Below are positions 45,986-56,737 of a DNA stretch of 64,000 nt, piece by piece. The DNA is from Isoetes taiwanensis (lineage: Eukaryota > Streptophyta > Lycopodiopsida > Isoetales > Isoetaceae): NCBI GenBank assembly GCA_021234155.1, contig JAJEKV010000049.1, positions 8,404,036 to 8,468,035 of the forward strand. The letters are read 5' to 3'. Every line of letters starts with the position of its first letter. The stretch's first letter is position 1. The position numbers and the translations under genes are program-made. A model generated the notes under the pieces. That model made no database searches and had not been told where the DNA came from. It saw nothing but the letters and a program-made list of their open reading frames with translations.

Positions 45986-46252
45986 TTAGGTGTTCTTGGA
46001 GGGGGGAGGTTTGACAGTCTTTTCTTCTTGAGGAGCAGTCCTATGATAGTAGGCCCATCCAAGAAATGCAGCAACCACCATAACACCTCCTAGAGCCATG
46101 GGATAGGCACCAGCCTTTTTTATTCCAATACCACCTTGTTGGTGCAGGATTTCTCCTGCTGGATGTCCTGGTTTTTTTGCCCCCTCCCATCTCTGTTTCT
46201 TTGTAGCTTCATTGCTAGACATATTGGCCTCTGCATCTCTTTTCTCTGACAT
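45986..46252 (-). CDS. Small single-pass membrane protein (88 aa)
   Basis: A single uninterrupted ORF encodes 88 residues. The N-terminal half is hydrophilic (MSEKRDAEANMSSNEATKKQ, then RWEGAKKPGHPAGEILHQ). One hydrophobic segment spans about residues 49-69 (YPMALGGVMVVAAFLGWAYY). A short charged tail follows (EEKTVKPPPSKNT). The motif K.PGHPAGEI ahead of a single membrane span resembles a conserved plant family of tiny uncharacterised membrane proteins; that link is from memory. Function unknown. No intron is needed. The start is the first Met in frame. Confidence 0.65.
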   Translation of the reverse strand: MSEKRDAEANMSSNEATKKQRWEGAKKPGHPAGEILHQQGGIGIKKAGAYPMALGGVMVVAAFLGWAYYHRTAPQEEKTVKPPPSKNT

Positions 46253-47807
46253 TCTCGTGCTTTTTATTTTCTGTTAGATCTTCCAATCAATCAATTGCCC
46301 TTCTGCCTGCATGCACACCAAGAAGATCTTTAGCTTCTCTTATTAACTACTTCAAAGAAGTGGCCAAATACATAAGTGACACTAAGATCTCTATTTTGTC
46401 TGCACAGATAGAAATTTGGCAAATCAGGTTTTTTACTTAAATGTTAGAACGTTATGATGTATGGAAAAGAGCAATACGTTAGAAACCAAACTTACAAAAG
46501 AAAAACCAGAACGAAGGATAGAATATAATAACAGGGATCGGAATGCAAATACAATACATTGATTCTCATTATTGCATCATATGGACATGATGAGGATTTT
46601 GGTCCCGTAGCTTCGGCTTATGAAAGCCTTAAAATTTGTAGGATTGGCTTTTAAGGATGTCCCACAAAAATCTATCACTGTTAGCATCACTATAAGAAGC
46701 TTTCATATAGAATTTAGTAAGGTCATGGGCAAACAAAAGACCACAATCGAACTTGCTCCATCTATTTTCAAGTTATTGGAAGACGTGTCGTCGACAATTA
46801 AGCTTAACAGGAATATAAGATACCCTAAGTGTATAAAAATTAGTCTATCAAGTGCCCTGTGAAAAAGCATTCTAGAGCTGCAAAGCATCTCCAAGAACAC
46901 AAAATGCAGGAATGTCAAAAATACCTGTGCCTAGGTAAAGGGATAACAAAGCAGTTCTGCCTGATCTTCTCCTGCCCTTACGAATGCCATTGTGCCAAAA
47001 CCTCTTATAGTGTAGGCCTCAAAAGTTCTCGTCTCTGCGCTTTGACTAGGGCAAAAATCTGTGATGGAAAACATTTTCCATTGTTCCAACAGATTTAAAA
47101 CTAGCGGTGTACTAAATGCTCAGACATGGATTTCATCTTCTAAACTGAAGTGGGTTGCAAGGGGCTCATAGTGTTTACCAAGTTTTATATGCCTACCTCT
47201 TAGGTCCAACCATTAGTAAGCACAGCCATAACTGTTGTAAAAACAGCATATTAACAATCATTTTAGGATCTCCTCTTAAAACGTAATACTCTATAACATC
47301 AGAGATCATATTGAAACATTAGGATGAAACATTATTTACTTGAAATAGCCTAGTACTGCATTTCAAAATAGAAACTTTGAATCAGACATACAAGAAACTG
47401 GGGTATACCTGAGTTTCAAGTCGCCTGCTCGATCTAACCGTCTTCAATTTCCGGCACCATAATGAAAATCCATCTCTATACGTGGCAACGTACATGGCTT
47501 CATTTAACTTAGCTTTGACACCTGGAAAGGAAAGCACGAAAAAGCTTCATATTTCCAGGACTAGATTAAAGGTTTTCCACGCCTCACATATAAATCTTTT
47601 AGTATTGAAATGTAGTTCATCTGAAACGGCCGGTTTGACCTCTGTTCATCTCGGAACTGCTGGAGCAGTTTACACCTGAGCGTCTCAACGGCTTGATGTT
47701 CGGCAAAAACTTGCCAGTGACATGTGAGGCGTCCCTTAAGAATTTATCGGGGGGCGACTCTAACACTTTTCGTTCCGGACTTGGGGTGTCAGTATTACGA
47801 AGGCATT
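46253..47807. other. No gene seen
   Basis: Upstream region of the small membrane-protein gene followed by AT-rich intergenic sequence. ORFs at 46620-46862 and 46859-47098 lack recognisable features. Confidence 0.45.
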
Positions 47808-47911
47808 TAAAGCTGAAATGAATTCTCTAACACCAGGCCTGAGCAAAACTATCTTGTTTTAAAGGTGAAATGAATTCTCTAACACCAGGCCTGAGCAAAA
47901 CTATTTTGTTT
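47808..47911. repeat. 52-bp direct tandem duplication
   Basis: Two copies of a unit containing GAAATGAATTCTCTAACACC and AGGCCTGAGCAAAACTAT, differing at about three positions. Confidence 0.85.
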
Positions 47912-47969
47912 CTGTGTATTCGACATGTGTTGGCCATGTATTTCAAGTTTCTTAGACTTTGAATATGTT

Positions 47970-49290
47970 TTAACCAGCACACCATTGAGGTAGCTTTCTA
48001 CTCACAATGATATCTCTGTTGTGTGTAGCTTCACCCGTTCCTTCACTTATTTCAAATCCTTTTGCAACTATGTCAACACTTGTTTCAATTTTTTCTGTAA
48101 CTGTATCAACACAATGTTGAATCATTGTTGGTTGAACTATAGTTGCGTCAACTATATTTTCTGGAATAGAAGGTGACTCAACTATAGTTGATTGAACTAT
48201 AGTTTCTGGAACCATATTTCGATCTACTTGTTGAACTATTGATGCAATAGTTGTTGGCTCAACTTGCTGAACCATTTGTTGAACTCTACTTTCTGCCTGA
48301 ACTTCTAATGCTGATGTCAAGTGCTTGAGTATCAAGTGTGGATTAAGAAGTAATTGGCTTCACTTTTATTTGTGCTACCCTTTTCTTGACTTTATTGATG
48401 ATGTTTGATTTCTCTTGTTCATTATCGAATTTGTTTCACTTTCGTGCAGACCTACATGAGAACAAAACAGATTCAAACAACCATTGCAAAGCACTTTAAA
48501 ATATATTGATCAATAGCACTCAAAAGATCAACCCCCTAATGGCTACAACACTTCCTTTCACTGATATAGAATTATCTTCAATTGTCCTCGCATGGAATTA
48601 AGGCCAGTTAATTTTTATATAACAGAGCCTTGATTGGGACAGCAACAAGTATAGCTTGAAATAGATTACCTTTTTCTGGAGTTGGAGCCTGATCTTCTTC
48701 TTCAACATTGTCAGTAGCAACAGATTGAGCTGTCATGATGATGCTTTCCCAAGTAGAAGCATTATTAAGTGTTACAAGTGCTTCATATGTCGTTTGGTGC
48801 ACATCTAAACTTGTTAGCTTCTACTGCATCTTTCAGATCGGTCCTCTTATTCCTGAATAGATATGTCCTCTTCATGTGGTTTTTCTTGAACCTTTTTGGT
48901 TGCTTCTCCTTTCCTGCTTGCTTTATCTTTTGCTTTCTTACTTGGTGTCTCTTTGTTTTTCTATTTCTTTGTAACCTGCACTTGACTTTGGTGAGATTTT
49001 CCTTTTTCCCGAACGTTCCTTCACCATTTCCATCTCTATATCACTCTCTCCATGTGTCTCTGAATATCCTTTGACCTCAACGACCTTTAATAGGTTTTCT
49101 ATAGCAGCTTCACCCTCATCATCTGTTATTTGCTCCAATCTTATAAGGAGATCTTGAATCTGAGGGTAGCAGAGCAACATTTCCAAGAGTTAGTGTGTTT
49201 TCAATATGTGGTGCTCTCCTATTATGTACACTGGGAGGTGATCCTGTATTTTCAAGCTTTCCGTCAACCGGCACTGTCATACCCAGCTCC
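47970..49290 (-). CDS. Unrecognised charged, Lys/Glu-rich protein
   Basis: Coding-like blocks run down the minus strand. 49290-49150 reads VDGKLENTGSPPSVHNRRAP. 49180-48938 reads IQDLLIRLEQITDDEGEAAI and IENLLKVVEVKGYSETHGES. 48937-48850 is lysine-rich (SKKAKDKASRKGEATKKVQE). 48802-48671 reads ALVTLNNASTWESIIMTAQS and ends at a GTAATC donor. 48335-47970 holds a Thr/Ile/Val repeat (TIVQSTIVESPSIPENIVDA, TIVQPTMIQHC) and ends at a stop. The frame changes between blocks, so introns or indels are present. No domain is recognised. The composition suggests a nuclear or transposon-associated accessory protein, but this is speculative. Confidence 0.35.
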
Positions 49291-49865
49291 AAAAATAAAA
49301 TAAGTGCCAAAAAAAATGATTAAAATAACCCTTGAAAATAGCTAAGGTTATTTGTTTATGGCTTTGATCATGGCTTAACAACTTGTTTGGTATGATTTTG
49401 TTCGTCGAGCATTGCATAGGTACGTAAATTATGAAGAGATGTTATGAGATGTCTTTTATATCAGATGTAGATTTGATCAACATAGTTGCAAACATATTGC
49501 TTCATTAAAGGAACACTATGAAACTTAACTCAAACATTGAACAGAGACACATGCAACTTGTTTCTCCTTATCTTGTTGGAGTTTGTCGGCAACCAATCCT
49601 CCAACTTTTTGCGAGTATGTAGTTTCCGTCACCCACCAACGGCTTTTGTTCACGTACTTTTCCCTTCTTTTCTAGTCAAAGTTGTTCATCAGTTAAAGTT
49701 GTTTATCAATCAACACACTACAAGAATGTGAACATCTAGAGAGTAGGTAGATTAATTTACGGTCATGATATGGCCCATCATGCACGCATCTAGAGAGCAG
49801 CAATATAGGTCATGGAACGTACACATCTTGGTAGTAAATTTTGAAAAAATAAGAAAGCTTTTTCA

Positions 49866-52800
49866 TTATAGCTTAAGGATAAATGCCCCAGTTGATGGTT
49901 TTGAGGCAAAAAGGAAACGCCCCAATTCGTCAGACTTGATGGTACCTTTGTGGATGCGAGATAAATAGAAGCCCTCCTGCAAAGTTGAAACAAAAACCAA
50001 TAATACTTTTCTGGTAAAGTACCCAACAAAAGCTTGTGCTCACCTTTACAGACAATATAAAGGCAGGCACCACATCCTCCTGTACCAGAGCAACCACGCA
50101 TCCGCCCCATCCATTGATAAGCCTTGCTCCATATGCTCCACTAGATCGGCAGGACTTGAACCGGATCATCTAATTACGGACAACTATTTCACCACAAGTT
50201 CCGCCAAGAAATCACAACATAGAATTTTATTAGATAGCCATCTTTAAATTAAACATGCACGCACTCATATAAATCCTTGCACCGGGTATGACTTTCATTC
50301 ATGAGCTTTCCCAATTTACGCGGCCCGGTTCATCGTCAACTGCAAAGATAGGAACCATTGTACAACTTTTTGAGTATAACATGAAAATGAAAATGCACTT
50401 GCTCTCTCAACCTTCACGCAGTGCGAAATTGACAAGTTAGACAAATACCTTTCACCGGACTAAATGGTTTCTTGAAATTGGTATACTTTCGCTTAGCCTC
50501 GAGTATAATGTCTTGCTCTCTACAAATCACGGAATATAGATTAATTGACGAGAATTGAGGAGTTGGATACATGCGAGAGACTATTTGACCTGATATAACT
50601 TGTAATGTTTAGCCACGGATAGCACTTGCCAAGAAACTTGGCACTTTCCCCTAATACTATATCAAGTTTTTCCTTCGGACATTCTTCAATTTCTTCAACC
50701 GTAAATGGCTCCTTGTGTAAGAATTCTGTAAAGCCCATATAGATTCTTGAGCCACGCAGCTCTATAGAATGTTGTTGCATCAAAAGTAACTTCGGGTTTA
50801 TGTGGCCTCATTCTCAAAGAATTATTGGATCCATAGACCCATGGGAAGCTGAATATGAAACACACATTCCTTCAACATCGGACGGGGTTGACACCGTCCT
50901 AACGCCTAACCCCGACATTCCCGGCTTTTACACCAAGAATCATCTCGCAAAGAGGCATCTCCAAATTATTAATCTCAATTTCGACAAAAAGACTACAATG
51001 CATAAGATATTGCCATTGGAAGCAACATTGAAAGTAAATCAAAACTCACCGCAACAATCTACATTCAACAACACGGTTATTGTAATTTGTTGCGGCGGAT
51101 GGCTGGCTTTTATTTGACTGTCAAACCGTTTGCTATCACAAATGTACCACGTTTTGGAAGACAAACATTCCCGACCGATGGGGTTAAAATCAATCGACAA
51201 TGCTACTCCCGGTCTTGCCATAATAGAAATTGCCGCACATTCATATAGTTGCCCATGGTTAACCGGGCCTAATCTAATGATATTAAAAGCCATGGTACTT
51301 AAAACCTAATTTGTGGTACCTGATCCATTCCACCGGTTAGGTCCCAACATGCCTCTCACACTTACAAGCAAACTTTGATATTTCTTTACGCGGATAAGAT
51401 AGTACACAATCGGATGTGTTCTTACAAAACCGAATTGGTGCAACGGTCCACATGAACCATCCCCTGGGTTTACAACCATCATATTAACTCTATTGAACCC
51501 GGACCTTCACTACCCAATAGTGACAAAGAAAAGAAAGCAATCCTACGAGAGATACATCAAATGACCCTTGAAAAATCCTACCCAAGTACCTTAGGGAAGA
51601 CAAATGCAGTAGAGAGCTAAAATAGCAACAATTGATGCACACACCAATGCGGAAGAACCGAAAGCCCTCCCCCTCGTGAAATTGACATTCATAAAAGGAA
51701 CAAAGCAAAGACCTTAGAAAAATTTAAACCAAAAGCGCCACCATAATAGCAATTGCAAGAGAAATGGACAATAGTCGCGAACTTGATAAACCAAAGACCG
51801 AAATCATAACTCATATTTAAAAATATCAAAAAGAGTGTTACACATATAAGAACTTGCTTTAATGCGGTGCATGTGTATTTTATGATAATTGCATCAAAAG
51901 TGTATCTATCTTTGCTACGCCAATTCCATCAAGTGAAACCATACTTAGGCCTTTGAAGCTTGTCATGTATGAACAGCTTCAAAACAGTTTGAATATGCAC
52001 GATGTTTCTTAACATCCATTATGACTGATGCAACAGTTTTATAGAGAACTAACCCATTACTGTGCCATCAAGAAGAATATCTAGACCAATCCACGAAGCA
52101 CATGATTGGCCTTTTGATGACAAATGCTCAAACACGCCCTTGTATCTGAGGAAACATCCAACGTTAAGATTAAATACTGCTTGGGAATGGAGGATCAACA
52201 AACAACAAATGCTCAAACACGCCCTTGTATCTAAGGGAACATCCAACGTTAGCATTAAATACTGCTTGAGAATGGAGGATCAACAATTTAATTAAATAAA
52301 TTTAAACATGGATAGTTCAACAATTGAAGAACTTAGACACGTTGGAAATATGTGAAGAAAGTAGACCAGTGATGTTAAAAAAGGGATTCTAATAGAGATA
52401 AAGCATGTTCAGAAAGGGATGTGCATCATACCCACAAAGAACATAATTCGCCCATGTATGATTATTACGATCTACTTCCTGCAAGAAATTTGAAGAAATA
52501 ATCATTCTAAAATATCTTCTAATCTTTACAGAGAACTTGAAGGTAAGAGCAATCTTGATTAGTCAATGACTTGTTTAGTGGTAGATGGACAATGCAATAA
52601 AACATATCATAGAGAGCTCCAATTACCTGATACGGATCTGCATTAAATTCGTGGGGTCTGAAGGCATCGGTATTTACATTTGCTATGTGCAGAACAGGTT
52701 TGTCCTCTCTATGATCACGTTTTCCTATGGCAACTATTGTATCTTGACAAATTGCCATTGGCAAAACTGAATACCCTTCATAGTCTATGTGCTCCCCAAT

Positions 52801-53147
52801 CAGGTTTACTCTCCCTGAGAACACCTAACAACAAGCTCAGTATCTCTTCTAAATACTCAAAAAATACTCTAACAGGGCCATTTAAGCATAAAAGCGCATA
52901 AATTCTGGATCTCATTCACCGAAAAGATGCAGAAGGAAGTAATACAAGCAATTCTAAAAACGTCCAAATAAGATAATAAACAGAGGAAAACTCACCAGGG
53001 GCTCGAGCATATAACTCTGGTTCTTTTCCATAAAGCCGAATGAAAATGAAGCGCAAATTATCAAATCTAAATCTCGCTTCGTCCAGAAGAGATTCATCAT
53101 GGTAGACATCTTCAGGAGAGGAAAAGACAGGTAGGTGCCTCTCCGGT
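49866..53147 (-). CDS. GALK: Galactokinase (GHMP kinase family)
   Basis: It phosphorylates galactose to galactose-1-phosphate in the cytosol. Clear exons: 53147-52996 ([20 protein letters not shown]...ELYARAPG); 52814-52627 with the family signature [20 protein letters not shown]; 52478-52432 ([15 protein letters not shown]); 52145-52061 ([12 protein letters not shown]...GLDILLDGT). Exons with corrupted frames: ~51680-51590 (ATP-loop exon), ~51250-51050 ([26 protein letters not shown]) and ~50930-50800 ([12 protein letters not shown]). Further exons: ~50745-50590 ([17 protein letters not shown]), ~50525-50448, ~50335-50270 ([16 protein letters not shown]), 50169-50044 ([16 protein letters not shown]) and 49976-49866 ([14 protein letters not shown], stop). 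Donors are mostly GT. The start codon is not resolved: a TAA lies at 53148-53150. Damage concentrates at 49.9-51.7 kb and fits base-calling error rather than gene death. Confidence 0.88.
52121..52286. repeat. 85-bp tandem duplication across a galactokinase splice acceptor
   Basis: CAAATGCTCAAACACGCCCT... is repeated at 52121 and 52206. Each copy contains the branch/acceptor and first 25 bases of exon 4 (minus strand). Only the inner copy (acceptor just after 52146) keeps the galactokinase frame. Use of the outer copy would run into a stop. Confidence 0.85.
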
Positions 53148-53159
53148 TAACCAGTTTCA

Positions 53160-54539
53160 AGAGTGGCTGCCCAACAACGAAAACGACCGAGCATTTACAG
53201 CCAATAAGGGGTTTTTAGCAGTCATAGGCATATTTCAAGCATATACTGGCATATACCTATAATATGCCACAAACCCACATAAACAAGGGTTTGCCCCCTT
53301 AGGGGCAACCCAAAAAATTGAATCTAACCAATCCGATTGAATTGTAACAAGCTAATTTCATGTCCATTTGTAGGATGATGGTGGCAAATTGTACCAACAA
53401 ATTCTAACACAATCAAAATAGGTGCTACATATTTTCTAATTATTTATACAGCATGCCTACACATGATTCAAAGATGACAAATAATTGCAATCCAAGATGT
53501 TACTCCTATACAATACATAGAAGAATCAAAGATTATGTTAAACAAAATGGAAATGCTAAGTATGCTAGAAAAACTACAACATCAAGTCTTACGATCCGAC
53601 ACATCTATGCCAGCAATAATAACCCTTTTTTTGTATCAATAGATGCCATTGATTAAAGACATAAGAAATTCTAAGGAAACAAAAATATTTGTTAAGTTGT
53701 TGAAAATAATTTCAAAACAGAAGCTACAATCAAAATTCCTTCAAAACTTCATGCAATACCAAACTTATCACAAAATATTTTAGTATTGTTCAGCTATTTC
53801 TTACATTCTTTGTAATGACATTTTTGTTGGCATTCTTATGTGAAAACCGTGTCGATGCCGTTAGGCGAAGGCAATGTTGACACATAGGAATGCCAATAAA
53901 GAATTTATGGATACTGTAAAAACAGACCGAAACGCATAAGAAAAGGCAAAATCAATACTAGAATGCAAGTAAAACTACCGGAATGCGAGTAAAACTACCG
54001 GAATGCAAGTAAAGAGGAAGAGACGCAAGAAGATGCAGCTCATGGGTAACATTCAGTGAAAGAACACGTGGCGGCTAAAATTGCACCCATCTGACATTTA
54101 CGTATGCAGGAATGGCAATCTACTTGCCGTTCCTGTAACGTAGAAGACTCTTATGAAGCATGTGGAAGGCTCTTAGGAAGCAATCTGTAGCAAGTAAAAG
54201 CATTCGGAATGCAGGGTAAGTTCTTGGAATGCTGGGTAAACAGGGCAGAATGCGAGATAAATCCTCGAGAATGCAGGTAGAAGCTCGTCGCTGCTCTATC
54301 CTACTGCTTTGTCGCTGCTCTTTCGCTGCTCCTAATTCCATTCTTTGTTTGAGATAGTGCCACATGGCACGACGTTACTAGCGGACGCAGAAGAATGCTT
54401 TCTAAGAATGCTTCCTAAGTGTTTTTTACGTCTTTATAAGAAATAGTTGACAGAGAAAATTCGCTTTGTCATTCAATTTAAGGCTTGCCCGAATGGTTTC
54501 CCCTGCCGTTACTACGACATATATAATTTTAGATTACAA
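53160..54539. other. Intergenic, with an inverted repeat and short tandem repeat
   Basis: Upstream region of galactokinase. TTGGCATTCTTATGTG (53827-53842) pairs with CACATAGGAATGCCAA (53881-53896), 15 of 16, around a 38-base loop. CGGAATGCAAGTAAAACTAC is repeated about three times at 53960-54015, and GGAATGC recurs to 54290. No gene found. Confidence 0.5.
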
Positions 54540-54578
54540 GAAATTTATCGCGGTGGCCAAGGCCGCCGCGAACATTTC
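54540..54578 (+). repeat. 39-bp hairpin repeat, copy 2
   Basis: Inverted relative of 3462-3500 (35 of 39). The core CGCGGTGGCCAAGGCCGCCGCG folds on itself. Confidence 0.6.
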
Positions 54579-56737
54579 TATTTACTTATTCATTTACAGG
54601 GGTGGATTTGTGTGAGTTACAGCTTGGTGTCAGCTCAAAACTAAAACGTCTTGTAGCCAAGGAGGCCCTAGCTAATAATTCATTTGTAAGGAGTTTAAAT
54701 TTTAAGGTCAATGTGGATAATAATTCAATTACCAAGGTTAACTTGGCTAATATTCGATTGTGTGGAGGGTTAACGTGGATAAGAACTCAATTCCTAAGGT
54801 TAATGTGGATAATTAGGCATACTTCTGGCATAGTGGGGATTAGGGTCCATATAGAATTGTGATGAATTCTAACTAGCAATTGTGTTTATGGAATTAAACA
54901 CCTAGGAAATGGTCATAAATACCACACAATTTCTAGTTACAATTCTACGCCTAGCAACAAATGCATAGAATTTATAATTCTAGGTGTAATGTGCGAATAA
55001 GAGCCTGTAATATAAATAAATAAAAACTCGAGTACTTGCAAAGCTTTCCTTGAGCTATCAAAAAAAATAAAGCCCCAAAGCTGCAATGGCTGAGGCAATA
55101 GCAGAGCATCCTCCATTCATCTCTTCGCCGGTAGAGCAATTGATGACTGCTTTGCCCCAATTTTTCCTTCCCTGCAAATGCTTTTGTAGGCCATCGTTTT
55201 TTGCAAAAACGTTCATAGCGAAGGCCATCCCATCTTGAAGATCACTGGTTCTCCCAATCTAGGTTTTATGCATGGTATTCACTAAGCGAAATATTTGGTG
55301 GTCTTCAAAAGATTTTCTGAATATTGTGCAGTATTTTTTATTGTTCATTTCAAGTTCGGGTGGATATCAGTACTACTTTCTTGACATGCAATCCAATATA
55401 GCCATGGAAATAGAGGCTGACACAATTCTTTTATTTCATAGAAGATGAAGCATAGAAGCTCATACTTGCAATGCGAGTTGAGTTGAATGAGATATAAAAC
55501 CTTGTGGAAAAAAAAACATAAGAATATGAAGCATAGAAGCTCATACCTGCAATGCAAGTCACAACCTGTATGGAGCGCCTTACAGTCCAAATAAATTGAC
55601 GAACCTGCGATATCTATCTCTATCTATACCCAGAGGCATCTCAAGAGAACCTTACACGTAGAATGGATCCAACTAAATCCAAGATAAATCCAAGATGGAT
55701 CAACTAAATCTTTGGTAAATCCAAACCGAATCCACTTCAAAATACAGCTGCAGATTCTAATCTGAACAGTACAATAAGAGAATGAAACTTCGAAGACGAC
55801 ATCTCCATGGCTTCATGTAATGCACATCACTATGATGGAATATTGAAATCCGGCGCTTTGAATACCTGACTGCTAGGAAGATTCCTTAAGATCCGGCCAT
55901 TTCTCCCAGTTTTTCATCTGACACGGCCATGGAAACTAGATTACAGCCGTATGGGTAATGGGGCCATTGAAACGGAGCGGGCCCGCTGGCTGCAGCAAGG
56001 CCACATTCTCCAAGAGCTGCAGCAAGGCCACATTCTCCAAGAAACGTGCCATTTTTTTATGATTTTAGATGGCCACGGAGAAAAAATGACATAACATAAA
56101 AAAAGGAAAAAGAAAAATTAGAAACTAGATTAGATATGTTCATATGGCCCATTATTATGGTTTTCCAGAGGTTGATGTGTCTCGTACTCCGGCAAATAGA
56201 CTCCTACCACCTACTGTCTTGAACCAAATTTGTTTTTCGACGGTCTGTTTTAGGACATCTCAAACACAAAAATCCCATTTCCTCACACAATCGCTCGAAA
56301 AAAATTTCCAATCTGAAAGCAATTCAGCGACCATATCTTGATGCTTTGGCTAACTTTTTTTGCAGGAAAGACCATTTATTTCAAATGATTGAACGTTCAC
56401 CATCCATTTATCGCACGTTAGCAATAAGAAATGAAATGGTAGGACATATTGCATCAGTAATGCAATATTGTCAAAATCTCTATTTGACTGAAGTTCTATT
56501 CTTAATTTCAAAATCAGCCAATATCGCATCAACAAACACATCCGATCTCTTTCTGCCATATATTATTGATCCAGATCCTATAAACTATGATACACTAATT
56601 GATTGATCCTGTACAGCTCAATGTAAGAAACACTATATCTTGTTAAATAACTTTGACTTTACTATCTGCATCAGTTGACTGGGATCTTTGAAAGCTGATA
56701 GTGTTCTCCGTGAAACATTCTACAAATCATCATGAAT
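54579..56737. other. No gene assigned; small repeats
   Basis: Includes a short reading frame starting at 55086 (MAEAIAEHPPFISSPVEQLM), possibly a first exon but without a recognised continuation. GCTGCAGCAAGGCCACATTC is duplicated at about 55990-56040. Two adjacent + strand ORFs lie at 56144-56341 and 56346-56606 (the second reads RTLAIRNEMVGHIASVMQYC); no family recognised. The region 3' of the HIT gene ends here. Confidence 0.4.
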
